Assembly: GCA_946480295.1 (NCBI GenBank)
Contig: CAMLIT010000001.1
Location: 62,001-126,000, forward strand
Reading direction: 5' to 3'
DNA from: an uncultured Gemmatimonadota bacterium
GTDB taxonomy: Bacteria > Gemmatimonadota > Gemmatimonadetes > Gemmatimonadales > Gemmatimonadaceae
DNA length: 64,000 nt
Part shown: positions 37,473-46,442 of the stretch, piece after piece
Layout of the letters: every line of letters starts with the position of its first letter
Numbering within the stretch: the first letter of the stretch is position 1
Made by a program: the position numbers and the translations under genes
Notes under the pieces: model-generated
Told to the model about the DNA's origin: nothing
Databases searched by the model: none
What the model saw: the letters and a program-made list of their open reading frames with translations, nothing else

Positions 37473-39254
37473 TCAGAACTGCACCGCCGTCGCCCCCGCC
37501 CCCGCCTCGATCGCCTGGGCGAGCGCCGCGACCTGCGGCATCACCTTCCCCGCATACCACGCCACGCACGCCAGCTTGTCCGCGTAGCGCGCCCCGTCCC
37601 CGCCCGTCCCTCGTTTGGCAGCCGCGACGGTCCCCATTCGCAGCCACATCCACCCCGTCGCCACGATCCCGAACAGCCGCAGGTACTCCGCCGCCGCCGC
37701 CCCGATCTCCGCCGGGTTCTCCTGCGCCCGCGCCATGATCCCCAGCGTCACCTTCTGCAGGAGCTGCAGCGCCTCGCCGAGCTTCTTCGCGAGCGCCTGC
37801 ACCGCCGGCTCGCTGCTCGCCCCCGCCGCCGCGAGGTCCCGCTGCACCAGCGCGGCGAAGCGCTTCACCAGCCGCCCGTTCCCCTCCGGCACCTTCCGCC
37901 CGAGCAGGTCCATCGCCTGGACGCCGTTCGTCCCCTCGTAGATCTGCGCGATGCGCGCGTCGCGGACGAATTGCTCCATCCCGTACTCGCGGATGTAGCC
38001 GTGCCCCCCGTAGCACTGCAGGGCGAGGTTCGTGATCTCGAAGCCGGTGTCGGTGAGGAAGGCCTTGATCACCGGCGTCATCAGCGCCACGAGGTCCGCC
38101 GCCTCCTCGCGCCGCGCCGCGTCGGGGTGCCGGTCCTCGACGTCGATGAGCATCCCCACCCAGTAGGCGAGCGCGCGCATCCCCTCGATGTACACCTTCA
38201 TCGTCATCAGCATCCGGCGCACGTCGGGATGCACGATGATCGGGTCGGCATCCTGCCCCGGGTTCGCCGGGCCGTCGGGCGCCCGCCCCTGCAGCCGTTC
38301 CTTCGCGTACGCCACGGCGTTCTGGTACGCCACCTCGGCCAGCCCGAGCCACTGCATCCCGACCCCGAGCCGCGCGCCGTTCATCATCGTGAACATCGCG
38401 CGCATGCCCTTGTGCGGCTCGCCGACGAGCCATCCGCGCGCGTTCTCGAAGTTCATCACGCACGTCGCGTTGCCCTTGATCCCCATCTTGTGCTCGATCG
38501 AGCCGCAGGAGACGCCGTTAGGCGCGCCCGCGCCCCCCTCGTCCGTCGGCAGCCGCTTCGGCACGAGGAAGAGGCTGATGCCGCGCGTCCCAGGCGGCGC
38601 GTCGGGGAGCTTCGCCAGCACGAGATGGACGATGTTCTCCGTCAGATCGTGCTCCCCCGCCGAGATGAAGATCTTCGTCCCGGTGACGAGGTACGCGCCG
38701 TCCCCGGCCGGCACGGCGCGCGTGCGGATGATGCCGAGGTCCGTCCCCGCCTGCGGCTCGGTGAGGCACATCGTCCCGCCCCACGAGCCGTCGACGAGCT
38801 TCGGCAGGTAGCGCGCCTTCAGCTCCTCGTCCCCCCACCGCTCGAGCAGCGCCGTCGCGCCGTGCGCCAGCTCGGGATACATGCTGAACGAGAGGTTGGA
38901 CGAGCAGAGCATCTCGTCGAACACGAAACGCGTGAGGTGCGGCAGCCCCTGCCCGCCGTACTCGGGCACCGCGGTCATCGCCGGCCAGCCGCCGTCGCAG
39001 TACGCCTGGTACGCCTCGCGGAACCCGGCCGGCGTCGTGACCACGCCGTTCTCGTACCGGCACCCCTCGGCGTCCCCCTTCTGGTTCAGCGGCGCGAGCA
39101 CCTCCTCGCACAGCCGCGCCCCCTCCTCGAGGACGGTGAGCAGCAGCTCCGGGCTCGCCTCCTCGTACCCCGGGAGCGCGGTGAGCTGCGCGACGTCGAG
39201 CACTTCGTCGAGGACGAAGCGGATGTCGTCGAGCGGGGCCTTGTAGCTCGGCAT
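37473..39254 (-). CDS. Acyl-CoA dehydrogenase of DmdC/large type
   Basis: A 593-residue protein, longer than standard 380-residue acyl-CoA dehydrogenases. It carries the N-terminal extension (MPSYKAPLDDIRFVLDEVLD) and C-terminal extension of the DmdC-like group. CLTEPQAGTDLG and CYGGHGYIREY are FAD/substrate motifs; E440 in IYEGTNGVQAMDLL is the catalytic base. It oxidises acyl-CoA, with electrons leaving through electron-transfer flavoprotein. A good GAGGAA lies before the ATG. The promoter is overlapped by a TetR operator, and the TetR gene is divergent, so induction by a fatty acyl or acid effector is likely. Confidence 0.92.
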   Translation of the reverse strand: MPSYKAPLDDIRFVLDEVLDVAQLTALPGYEEASPELLLTVLEEGARLCEEVLAPLNQKGDAEGCRYENGVVTTPAGFREAYQAYCDGGWPAMTAVPEYGGQGLPHLTRFVFDEMLCSSNLSFSMYPELAHGATALLERWGDEELKARYLPKLVDGSWGGTMCLTEPQAGTDLGIIRTRAVPAGDGAYLVTGTKIFISAGEHDLTENIVHLVLAKLPDAPPGTRGISLFLVPKRLPTDEGGAGAPNGVSCGSIEHKMGIKGNATCVMNFENARGWLVGEPHKGMRAMFTMMNGARLGVGMQWLGLAEVAYQNAVAYAKERLQGRAPDGPANPGQDADPIIVHPDVRRMLMTMKVYIEGMRALAYWVGMLIDVEDRHPDAARREEAADLVALMTPVIKAFLTDTGFEITNLALQCYGGHGYIREYGMEQFVRDARIAQIYEGTNGVQAMDLLGRKVPEGNGRLVKRFAALVQRDLAAAGASSEPAVQALAKKLGEALQLLQKVTLGIMARAQENPAEIGAAAAEYLRLFGIVATGWMWLRMGTVAAAKRGTGGDGARYADKLACVAWYAGKVMPQVAALAQAIEAGAGATAVQF

Positions 39255-39291
39255 GGGTTCCTCGTGCGATGATGGTGGCGCGCCGACTCCG

Positions 39292-39348
39292 TTGACAGAA
39301 TGTGAGGAATTCCTCACGTTGTCAACGAACGTGAGGAATGGCTCACGT
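39292..39348. promoter_or_regulatory. Divergent promoter region with two TetR-type operators
   Basis: Two matching dyads lie between the acyl-CoA dehydrogenase and tetR genes. Site 1 is the perfect palindrome GTGAGGAATTCCTCAC at 39302-39317. Site 2 is ACGTGAG-N6-CTCACGT at 39329-39348. Their centres are 29 bp apart. On the minus strand a TTGACA (39325-39320) with a weak CATTCT 17 bases on (39302-39297) gives a promoter whose spacer holds site 1, so repressor binding would block the dehydrogenase promoter. A plus-strand TTGACA also occurs at 39292-39297. Confidence 0.75.
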
Positions 39349-39392
39349 TGTTCCGGCCCCGATGTCGCCACCGCGATCCTTACTGCACCACG

Positions 39393-40046
39393 ATGCCCCG
39401 CGCGTCCCGCGTCCCGCGTCCCGCTTCCCGCAGAGTCCCCTCCCAGCGCCGCTCCCGCGAGCGCCTCGACCGGATCACCCGCGCCGCCGGGGCGCTCTGC
39501 GCCGAGCTCGGCGCCGACGCCGTCACCATGGACGCCATCGCCGAGCGCGCCGGCACCTCCATCGGCTCCCTCTACCAGTTCTTCCCCAACCGCGACGCGC
39601 TCCTCCACGCCCTCGCCGGCCGCTACGTCTCCGACCTCGTCGCCCTGCTCGACGCCGCCGACGCTGCGCCCTCCGTCACCGCTCTCCCGCTCGACGCGCT
39701 CGTCGACGCCGTGCTCGCGCCCTTCGTCGCCTTCCACGAGGCGCACCCCGGCTACTTCGCCATCCTCTTCGCCCCCGCCGGCAGCGAGGCGCTGCGCCAG
39801 CTGCGCGGGCAGCTCCGCCGGAAGCTCGTCCGCCGCGTGGACCGGCTCCTCCGCGCCCGCGCCCCGCACATCGCGGCGACGAGGCGCCGCCGGATCGCCG
39901 CCACCGCCGTCGAGGCCGGCCGCGCCCTCCTCCAGTACATCGAGGTGAGCGTCCCCCCCGCCGAACGGCGCGCCATGCGCGGCGAGCTGCACGCGCTCCT
40001 CGTCGCCTATCTGCGTCCCTGGCTCGAGGGCGGCCGGAGCGAGTAG
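39393..40046 (+). CDS. TetR-family transcriptional regulator
   Basis: A 217-residue protein. The HTH is at about 25-70 (RITRAAGALCAELGADAVTM, AERAGTSIGSLYQFFPNRDA), followed by an all-helical ligand domain containing VLAPFVAFHEAHPGYFAIL. The first about 25 residues are Arg/Pro/Ser-rich because the DNA there is a CGTCCCG heptamer array. It is divergent from the acyl-CoA dehydrogenase and the intervening region holds two matching operators, so it is likely their repressor and self-regulating. The PEP carboxylase gene begins eight bases after its stop, suggesting possible read-through. Confidence 0.9.
   Translation: MPRASRVPRPASRRVPSQRRSRERLDRITRAAGALCAELGADAVTMDAIAERAGTSIGSLYQFFPNRDALLHALAGRYVSDLVALLDAADAAPSVTALPLDALVDAVLAPFVAFHEAHPGYFAILFAPAGSEALRQLRGQLRRKLVRRVDRLLRARAPHIAATRRRRIAATAVEAGRALLQYIEVSVPPAERRAMRGELHALLVAYLRPWLEGGRSE
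39399..39423. repeat. CGTCCCG heptamer array inside the tetR 5' coding region
   Basis: Three CGTCCCG units and a partial fourth encode the Arg/Pro/Ser-rich N-terminus of the TetR protein. The same heptamer family is otherwise found between genes, so the real start of the TetR might be affected by array growth. Confidence 0.7.
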
Positions 40047-40054
40047 AATCCGGC

Positions 40055-42868
40055 ATGGACGAATCCCTCGCCCGCGCCATCCCGCTCCCCTCCGATCCCG
40101 CCACCCGTCCGGAGGACGTCGCCCTCCACGAGGACGTGCGCTGGCTCGCCGCCACCCTCGGCCGCGTCATCCGCCGGCTCGAGGGCGAGGAGGCCTTCCG
40201 CACCGTCGACGAGCTCCGCCGGGCCGCCCGCGCCCGTCGCCGTGGCGCCACCGACGCGCCCACGCTCGAGGAGCTCCTCGCGCGCGTCGAGAAGCTCCCC
40301 GTCGGCCTGAGCGCCGTCGCCGCGCGCGCCTTCACGCTCTTCTTCCTCCTCATCAACACCGCCGAGCAGGTGCATCGCATCCGCCGCCGCAGGGACTACC
40401 AGCGGCACGGCGGGACGGAGCCGCAGCCCGCGTCGGCGCGATGGACGATGCAGCGCCTGCGCGCCGGCGGCCGCTCCGCCGCGGAGGTGGCCGAGGCGAT
40501 CGCGCGCCTCGAGGTCTCGCCGGTGCTCACCGCGCACCCCACCGAGTCCACGCGGCGCACCCTCCTCGCCCTCCAGGCGCGCGTCGCCGACCTGCTCCTC
40601 GCGCGCGGCGAGATGCCGAAGAGCGAGCACCTCGCGATCGAGGATGCGCTCGAGGGTGAGGTCGAGCTCCTCTGGCTCACCGCCGAGGTGCGGCAGGACC
40701 GCCCGTCGGTGATGGACGAGGTCAGCACCGTTCTCTGGTATCTCGAGACGCGGCTCCTCGACGCGCGCGCGCAGGCGCACGACGCGCTCCTCCGTGCCTT
40801 CGAGGAGGAGTTCGGCGCGTCCACCGACGCGCTCCGTGTCGGCGTGCCGCTCCGCATCGGTAACTGGGTCGGCGGCGATCGCGACGGCAATCCCTTCGTC
40901 ACGCCGGACATCACCATCGCCGCGGCGCGGCGCGCGGCCTACGTCGTCCTCGGCCGCTACCGCGACGCGCTCGACGACCTCGCGCACCGCCTCTCGCTCT
41001 CCGCGCGCATCGCGCCGCCCACCGACGCGTTGCGCGCGTCGCTCGTCCCCGATCGCGAGGCGCTCCCCGAGATCTGGGAGGCGAATCGCAAGCGCAACGC
41101 CGACGAGCCGGTGCGGCTCAAGCTCACCTTCATGGAAGGCCGCATCGAGGCCACGCGGCGGCTCGTCGCGTCGCGCGACGCGGGCCGCCCCCGCCACGAG
41201 CCGGCGGCGTACCCGGACGCCGCCGCCTTCGAGCGCGACCTGCTGCTCGTCCGCGACTGTCTCGTGAGCGCCGGCGCGCTGGAGGCGTGCCGCACGACCT
41301 TCGACCCGCTCCTCGCCACGCTGCGCGCGCACGGCTTTCACGGGCTGCGCATGGACGTGCGCGACCACGCCGACGTCCACACCGCCGCCCTCGACGACAT
41401 CGCGCGCCAGCTCGGCGAGGAGCCCTTCGACACGCGGGCGCTGCACCGGGAGCTCCTCGGCCGGCGCCCGCTCGTCGGCCCGCAGGTCGCGCTCGCCGAT
41501 TCCACCCGGCGCGTGCTCGACACCTTCCGCGCCATCCGCACGATCCAGGACGAGATGGGCGCCCCCGCGGCGTCGACGTACATCATCTCGATGGCGCGCG
41601 GCGGCGACGACCTGCTCCGTGTCCTCCTCCTCGCCCGCGAGGCGGGGCTCGTCGACCTCGCCGGCGACGCGCCCGTCTCGCGGCTCGACGTCGTGCCGCT
41701 CTTCGAGACACTCGACGACCTCGATCACGCGCCGCAGGTCATGCGCGCGCTGCTCGACGACCCCGTCTACGCGCGGCAGCTCGCCGCGCGCGGACGCCGG
41801 CAGGAGGTGATGATCGGCTACTCCGACTCGAGCAAGGATGCCGGCGTGCTCGCGTCGTCGTGGGCGCTCTACCGCGTGCAGGAGGAGCTGGCGCGCGCGC
41901 TCGAGGGGCGCGACATCGCCCTCACCCTCTTCCATGGCCGCGGCGGCACGGTGGGGCGCGGCGGCGGCTCGCCCGTCTATCGCGCCCTCGCCTCGCTCCC
42001 GCCCGACACCACGGAAGGCCGGATCAAGATCACCGAGCAGGGCGAGATCATCTCGCAGCAGTTCGGCCTCCTCCCGCTCGCCGAGCGCACGCTCGAGGTG
42101 ACGCTCTCCGGCGTGCTGCTGCAGGAGTTCACCGACTGGCGCGACGACGTTTCGCCCGCCGACGTGGAGCGCTTCCGCCAGACGATGTCGGCGCTCTCCG
42201 ATCGCTCGCTCGACGTTTATCGTGAGCTCGTGCACGAGAGCGAGGAGCTGTTCACGCTCTTCCGTGCCGCGACGCCGATCGAGGAGCTCGCCGACGCGCG
42301 CTTCGGCTCGCGTCCCTCGTACCGCCCCGGCGCCGGCGCGGGGATCGAGGGGATCCGCGCGATCCCGTGGAGCTTCGGCTGGACGCAGATCCGCCTCATG
42401 CTCACCGGCTGGCTCGGCGTGGGCACGGCGCTCGACGAGGCGATCGCGACGGACGACGGGCTCGCGCTCCTCCGCCGCATGGCGCGCGCCTGGCCCTTCT
42501 TCGACGACCTGCTCGCGAAGATCGAGATGGTCTGCGCGAAGGCGGACCTCGCCATCGCGCGCACGTACGTGCAGAGCCTCGGCGGGGACATGGCGCTCTT
42601 CGCGCGCCTCGAGGAGGAGTTCGAGCGCACCACGCGCGCGCTCCTGCGCATCCGCGAGGCGGCGCACCTGCTCGACGACAACCCGGTGCTCCAGTCGGCG
42701 ATCGCGCTGCGCAATCCCTACGTCGACCCGCTCTCGCTCCTCCAGATGGCGCTGATGCGCCGCAAGCGCGCCCTGGCCCGCGGCGCCGACGGCGAGCGCG
42801 CGCGCGTGTCGGAGGCGCTCGCGACGACGCTGAGCGGCGTCGCCCAGGGGCTGCGCAACACCGGCTGA
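40055..42868 (+). CDS. ppc: Phosphoenolpyruvate carboxylase
   Basis: A 937-residue cytoplasmic enzyme that makes oxaloacetate from PEP and bicarbonate. H161 in TAHPTESTRRT is the proton-transfer His. Other signatures are GYSDSSKDAG at about 588, FHGRGGTVGRGGG at about 626 and ARFGSRPSYRPGA. RAIPWSFGWTQIRLMLTGWL is typical of the C-terminal allosteric domain. Length matches bacterial Ppc (about 880-960). The gene's stop overlaps the start of the Ldh_2 gene by one base (TGATG). Confidence 0.97.
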   Translation: MDESLARAIPLPSDPATRPEDVALHEDVRWLAATLGRVIRRLEGEEAFRTVDELRRAARARRRGATDAPTLEELLARVEKLPVGLSAVAARAFTLFFLLINTAEQVHRIRRRRDYQRHGGTEPQPASARWTMQRLRAGGRSAAEVAEAIARLEVSPVLTAHPTESTRRTLLALQARVADLLLARGEMPKSEHLAIEDALEGEVELLWLTAEVRQDRPSVMDEVSTVLWYLETRLLDARAQAHDALLRAFEEEFGASTDALRVGVPLRIGNWVGGDRDGNPFVTPDITIAAARRAAYVVLGRYRDALDDLAHRLSLSARIAPPTDALRASLVPDREALPEIWEANRKRNADEPVRLKLTFMEGRIEATRRLVASRDAGRPRHEPAAYPDAAAFERDLLLVRDCLVSAGALEACRTTFDPLLATLRAHGFHGLRMDVRDHADVHTAALDDIARQLGEEPFDTRALHRELLGRRPLVGPQVALADSTRRVLDTFRAIRTIQDEMGAPAASTYIISMARGGDDLLRVLLLAREAGLVDLAGDAPVSRLDVVPLFETLDDLDHAPQVMRALLDDPVYARQLAARGRRQEVMIGYSDSSKDAGVLASSWALYRVQEELARALEGRDIALTLFHGRGGTVGRGGGSPVYRALASLPPDTTEGRIKITEQGEIISQQFGLLPLAERTLEVTLSGVLLQEFTDWRDDVSPADVERFRQTMSALSDRSLDVYRELVHESEELFTLFRAATPIEELADARFGSRPSYRPGAGAGIEGIRAIPWSFGWTQIRLMLTGWLGVGTALDEAIATDDGLALLRRMARAWPFFDDLLAKIEMVCAKADLAIARTYVQSLGGDMALFARLEEEFERTTRALLRIREAAHLLDDNPVLQSAIALRNPYVDPLSLLQMALMRRKRALARGADGERARVSEALATTLSGVAQGLRNTG

Positions 42869-43869
42869 TGCCGCGCATCGCCTTCGCCGAGCTGCAGGCG
42901 CGGCTCGCGCGCGTCCTCGTCGCGATGGGCTTCGCGCCCACGGACGCGGAGCGCTGCGCGCGGCTGTTCGCCGAGGCGAGCCGCGACGGCGTCGCCTCGC
43001 ACGGCGTGAACCGCTTCCCGCGCTTCGTCGAGACCGTCCGCGCCGGCGTCGTGGACGTCCACGCCGTGCCGACGCGCGTCGCCGCGCACGGCGCCTTCGA
43101 GCGCTGGGACGGCTGCCGCGGCCCCGGCAACCTCAACGCCGAGCGCTCGATGGACCGCGCCGTCGCCCTCGCCCGGCAGCACGGCATCGGCGGCGTCGCC
43201 CTCCGCAACACCAACCACTGGATGCGCGGCGGCGCCTACGGCTGGCAGGCGGCGGACGCGGGGATGATCGGCATCTGCTGGACGAACACGATGCCGAACC
43301 TCCCGCCGTGGGGGGCGGCGACGCCGCTCCTCGGCAACAACCCGCTCGTGATCGCCGTGCCGCGCGCCGGCGGCCACGTCGTCCTCGACATGGCGATGTC
43401 ACAGTACTCGTTTGGCGCGCTCGAGTCGTACCGCCGCCGCGGCGAGCCCCTCCCCGTCCCCGGCGGCTTCGACGAGGCGGGGGAGCCGACGCGCGATCCC
43501 GCCGCCATCGAGCGCTCCGGCCGGCCGCTCCCCATCGGCTACTGGAAGGGATCGGCGCTCGCCCTCGTCCTCGACATCGCCGCCGCCACCCTCGCCGCCG
43601 GCCTGGCGACGCACGAGATCCCGCAGGACGTCGTGCGCGAGGGCGGCCTGTCGCAGCTCTTCCTCGCCATCGATCCCTCGTTTGGCGGCGGCGCGCCCGC
43701 GGGCGCCGTCGCCGATGCCGTCATCGCGCACCTTCGCGCCGCCAGCGGCGGCGCGGATGCCGTCCGCTATCCCGGCGAGCGCACCCTCCGCCTCCGCGAG
43801 GAGAGCGCGCGCGAGGGCGTGCCCGTCGACCCGGAGATCTGGCAGCGCATCCTCCAGCTTCCCACCTGA
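42868..43869 (+). CDS. Ldh_2-family (malate/lactate/2,3-diketo-L-gulonate) dehydrogenase
   Basis: A 333-residue NAD(P)-dependent enzyme of the YiaK/AllD/MdH type, a fold unlike Rossmann dehydrogenases. SRDGVASHGVNRFPRFVE with the catalytic His, NTNHWMRGGAYGWQAA, and VLDMAMSQYSFGALE are family features. It most resembles 2,3-diketo-L-gulonate reductase. It is translationally coupled to ppc. The substrate (malate, lactate, diketogulonate, ureidoglycolate) cannot be separated by eye. Confidence 0.88.
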   Translation: MPRIAFAELQARLARVLVAMGFAPTDAERCARLFAEASRDGVASHGVNRFPRFVETVRAGVVDVHAVPTRVAAHGAFERWDGCRGPGNLNAERSMDRAVALARQHGIGGVALRNTNHWMRGGAYGWQAADAGMIGICWTNTMPNLPPWGAATPLLGNNPLVIAVPRAGGHVVLDMAMSQYSFGALESYRRRGEPLPVPGGFDEAGEPTRDPAAIERSGRPLPIGYWKGSALALVLDIAAATLAAGLATHEIPQDVVREGGLSQLFLAIDPSFGGGAPAGAVADAVIAHLRAASGGADAVRYPGERTLRLREESAREGVPVDPEIWQRILQLPT

Positions 43870-43877
43870 CCGTCCAC

Positions 43878-44945
43878 ATGCCCGCTCGCACCGCCCAGGA
43901 GCTCCGCGTCGGCGTCATCGGCTTCGGCCTCGCCGGCTCCGTCTTCCACGCGCCGATCATCGCCCGCACCCCCGGGCTGCGCCTCGCCGCGATCGTCACG
44001 CGCAACGTCGAGCGCCGGCAGCGCATCGAGCGCGAGTACCCCGGCACGGCCGTGGTGGACGGCGTGCCGCAGCTGCTGGAGATGACGCCGCGGCTCGACC
44101 TCGTCGTCGTCGCCTCCCCCAACGGCGAGCACGCCACGCACGCCGCCGAGGCGCTCGCCGCCGGGATGAACGTCGTCGTGGACAAGCCCTTCGCCGCGAG
44201 CGCCGTCGAGGCGCGGCGCCTCGTCGAGACGGCGCGCGCGAAGAACCTCCGGATCATCCCCTTCCACAACCGGCGCTGGGACGGCGACTTCCTCACCATC
44301 CGCCGCCTCCTCGCCGACGGTGAGCTCGGGGAGCTCTGGCGCTTCGAGTCGCGCTTCGAGCGCTGGCGCGCGACGCCGAAGCCGCGCTGGACCCAGCCCG
44401 ACGCGCCGCACAACGCCGAGGACATCGTCTTCGACATCGGCGCGCATCTCGTGGACCAGGCGCTCGTGCTCGGCGGTCCGGTGCGCAGCGTCTATGCCGA
44501 GATCGACCGCCGGCTCCCCGGCGTCGTCGCCGGCGGCGACGCCTTCCTCGCGCCGTCGCAGGCGAACGGCGTGCGCTCGCGGCTCGTCGCGAGCGCCGTC
44601 GCCGCGCGCCCAGCCCCGCGCTTCATCGTCTTCGGCAGCAGGGGCGCGTACATCAAGTACGGCCTCGACCCGCAGGAGCACGCGATGATCGCCGGCGCCC
44701 GCCCGGGCAACCCAGGCTGGGGCGAGGACGTCCCGGAGCGCTATGGCCGCTTCGGCCTCGGCCACGACGTGCGCATCGTGCGCACGGAGCGCGGCTGCTA
44801 CGAGTGCTACTACGCCGGCGTCGCCGCCTGCCTCGCCGGCGACGCGCCCCCACCCGTCGCGCCCGAAGACGCGATCACCGGCCTCGAGATCATCGAGGCG
44901 GCGCATGTGTCGGCCCGCGAGGGACGGGTGGTGACGCTGGGCTGA
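43878..44945 (+). CDS. Gfo/Idh/MocA-family oxidoreductase
   Basis: A 355-residue protein with an N-terminal Rossmann domain (RVGVIGFGLAGSVFHAPII) and the EKP-like motif VVDKPFAASAVEARRLVE, followed by the C-terminal alpha/beta substrate domain (ESRFERWRATPKPRW, FDIGAHLVDQAL). It is similar to the YdgJ/YhhX group. These enzymes oxidise or epimerise sugars and inositols with NAD(P). It begins eight bases after the Ldh_2 gene, so the three genes ppc-Ldh_2-Gfo likely form one operon. Confidence 0.9.
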   Translation: MPARTAQELRVGVIGFGLAGSVFHAPIIARTPGLRLAAIVTRNVERRQRIEREYPGTAVVDGVPQLLEMTPRLDLVVVASPNGEHATHAAEALAAGMNVVVDKPFAASAVEARRLVETARAKNLRIIPFHNRRWDGDFLTIRRLLADGELGELWRFESRFERWRATPKPRWTQPDAPHNAEDIVFDIGAHLVDQALVLGGPVRSVYAEIDRRLPGVVAGGDAFLAPSQANGVRSRLVASAVAARPAPRFIVFGSRGAYIKYGLDPQEHAMIAGARPGNPGWGEDVPERYGRFGLGHDVRIVRTERGCYECYYAGVAACLAGDAPPPVAPEDAITGLEIIEAAHVSAREGRVVTLG

Positions 44946-44951
44946 GGGGCT

Positions 44952-45085
44952 GAGGGGCGAGGCAGGACGTGATTGGTTCTTGGTCGTTCGTGATTGGCGA
45001 GCCGCTCGGGATGGCACCAGAAGCATCCCGAGCGGCTCGCCAATGACCAACTACTGACGACCAATCACGTACGTCCTCGCCCCTC
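44952..45085. repeat. Large palindromic intergenic element, copy A
   Basis: The sequence is a near-palindrome about 134 bases long. Outer arms GAGGGGCGA and TCGCCCCTC flank inner arms reading AGGACGTGATTGG and, on the complement, AGGACGTACGTGATTGG. The core is GCGAGCCGCTCGGGATG facing CATCCCGAGCGGCTCGC around loop GCACCAGAAG. It can fold into a long hairpin. It begins seven bases after the Gfo/Idh/MocA stop. Two more copies exist in the window, and CGACCCT-type heptamers follow it. Confidence 0.85.
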
Positions 45086-45324
45086 ATCCCGCTGCGCTCG
45101 ACCCGCGACCCTCGACCCTCCACCCTCGACCCTTTCGACGAGCCGACGAACGCGTTCGCGATCCTGGTCGCGGTGGTCTCGCGTCTCGAGGATGCGCATC
45201 CTGGGCGGCGAGTCGTCAGGGAGTGGAGGAGCCACGAGTGGCGGGATGCCCGATGGCGCGTCCGATAGACGTGCCGGCAGATGTGGGCAGGCGCGAGTGG
45301 CGCCGCGAACGCGAAAGAACGAAA
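45086..45324. other. Gap with imperfect CGACCCT repeats, no gene recognised
   Basis: This stretch begins with several CGACCCT units at about 45100-45136. After that it reads as unremarkable coding-like DNA with no start, domain or homology I can recognise; it could be an old gene fragment. Confidence 0.3.
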
Positions 45325-45430
45325 GAACGTCGTTGGTCGTTCGTCATTGTTGTTGGCCAGCCGCTCGGGATGTCATGAGAGGCATCCCGAGCGGCCCGCC
45401 AAGAACTAATGAGCAATCACGCTCGTCCTC
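45325..45430. repeat. Large palindromic intergenic element, copy B
   Basis: It has the same architecture as copy A with more mismatches. The core arms are CAGCCGCTCGGGATG and CATCCCGAGCGGCCCG with loop TCATGAGAGG, flanked by GTTGGTCGTTCG on the left and GAGCAATCACGCTCGTCCT on the right. Confidence 0.8.
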
Positions 45431-45456
45431 GATCCGACCCACCGTCGGCACAACGT

Positions 45457-45490
45457 AGTTCCCTCGCTCGCTTCGCTCCCTCGGGATGAC
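45457..45490. repeat. Reverse copy of the TCATCCCGAG-core REP-like repeat
   Basis: On the minus strand this reads TCATCCCGAGGGAGCGAAGC followed by GAGCGAGGGAAC, matching the copy at 30570. It overlaps the likely start of the next gene and is followed by CGTCCCT heptamers. Confidence 0.7.
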
Positions 45491-46442
45491 CCCCTCGTCC
45501 CTCGTCCCCCCGCGCGTGCCCCGCTCCGCCTTCGTCGCCTTCCGCCGCTCCCTTCCCCGCGCCCCGCGCCTCGAGCGCCAGAGCGTGCGCGTGCGTGGTG
45601 TCGCGCTCGCCGTGTGGAGCTCGCCCCCCGTCGACGACCGGCCGCCCCTCGTCTGCATCAACGGCGGCATGCTCTACGATCATTCGATGCTCTGGCCGGC
45701 GCTCTCCCCACTCGCGCAGAGCCGCCAGGTCATCCTCTACGATCAGCGCGGGCGCGGCGCGTCCGCGATGCCAGCGGAGCCGCTGGCTTCCACGATCGAC
45801 GACGACGCGGCCGACGTCGGCGCGCTCCGGCGCGCGCTCGGCGTCCGCCGGTGGGACGTGCTCGGCCACTCCTGGGGCGGCGGCATCGCCATGCTCGGCG
45901 CCGCCGCGGACGGCGGCGGCACGCGGCGCCTCGTCCTCGTCGACGCCGTCGGCCCGACGAGCGACTGGATGCCCGAGCTGCGCCGCAACGCCCTCGCGCG
46001 CCTGCACGGGGAACAACGCGCCGCGCTCGAGGTACTCGATGATGCGGCACTGGGTCGGCCCGACCCGGACCTCCACAGCCGCCACGCCCGCGCCATCTAC
46101 CCGGCGTGGTTCGCCGATCCCGACCTCGCTGCGTACTTCACCCCACCGAAAGCGACGAGCCTCGCGGGCGCGGCGGCCCTGGCCCGACTGCGGAGCGATG
46201 GCTACGACTGGCGAGCTCGACTGAGTGCCCTTTCCGTCCCCACGCTCGTCATCCACGGTGAACTCGATCCCCTGCCCAGCGCGGTAGCCGACCGGCTCTC
46301 GGTCCTGCTGCCCGCTGCACGGAGCGCGTTCATCCCCGCCACCGGGCACATGCCCTTCTGGGAAGCGCCCGCCCGCTTCTTCTCGATCGTCGAAGCTTTT
46401 CTCGAGGCGCCATCCCCGGGCGCAGTACCCCTCCCGCCATGA
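45486..46442 (+). CDS. Alpha/beta hydrolase, proline-iminopeptidase-like
   Basis: A 318-residue hydrolase with LYDQRGRGASAM, nucleophile elbow GHSWGGGIAM, late Asp in IHGELDPLP and His in ATGHMPFWE. It has the order of the proline iminopeptidase/epoxide-hydrolase branch. The ATG at 45486 lies inside a repeat and a later start is possible, since the first about 40 residues are Pro/Arg-rich. It overlaps the downstream matrixin gene by four bases (ATGA). Confidence 0.8.
   Translation: MTPSSLVPPRVPRSAFVAFRRSLPRAPRLERQSVRVRGVALAVWSSPPVDDRPPLVCINGGMLYDHSMLWPALSPLAQSRQVILYDQRGRGASAMPAEPLASTIDDDAADVGALRRALGVRRWDVLGHSWGGGIAMLGAAADGGGTRRLVLVDAVGPTSDWMPELRRNALARLHGEQRAALEVLDDAALGRPDPDLHSRHARAIYPAWFADPDLAAYFTPPKATSLAGAAALARLRSDGYDWRARLSALSVPTLVIHGELDPLPSAVADRLSVLLPAARSAFIPATGHMPFWEAPARFFSIVEAFLEAPSPGAVPLPP

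Noticed and set aside
45086..45324. Possible small gene between palindromes A and B
   Set aside because: The open stretch has no convincing start, ribosome binding site or recognisable domain.
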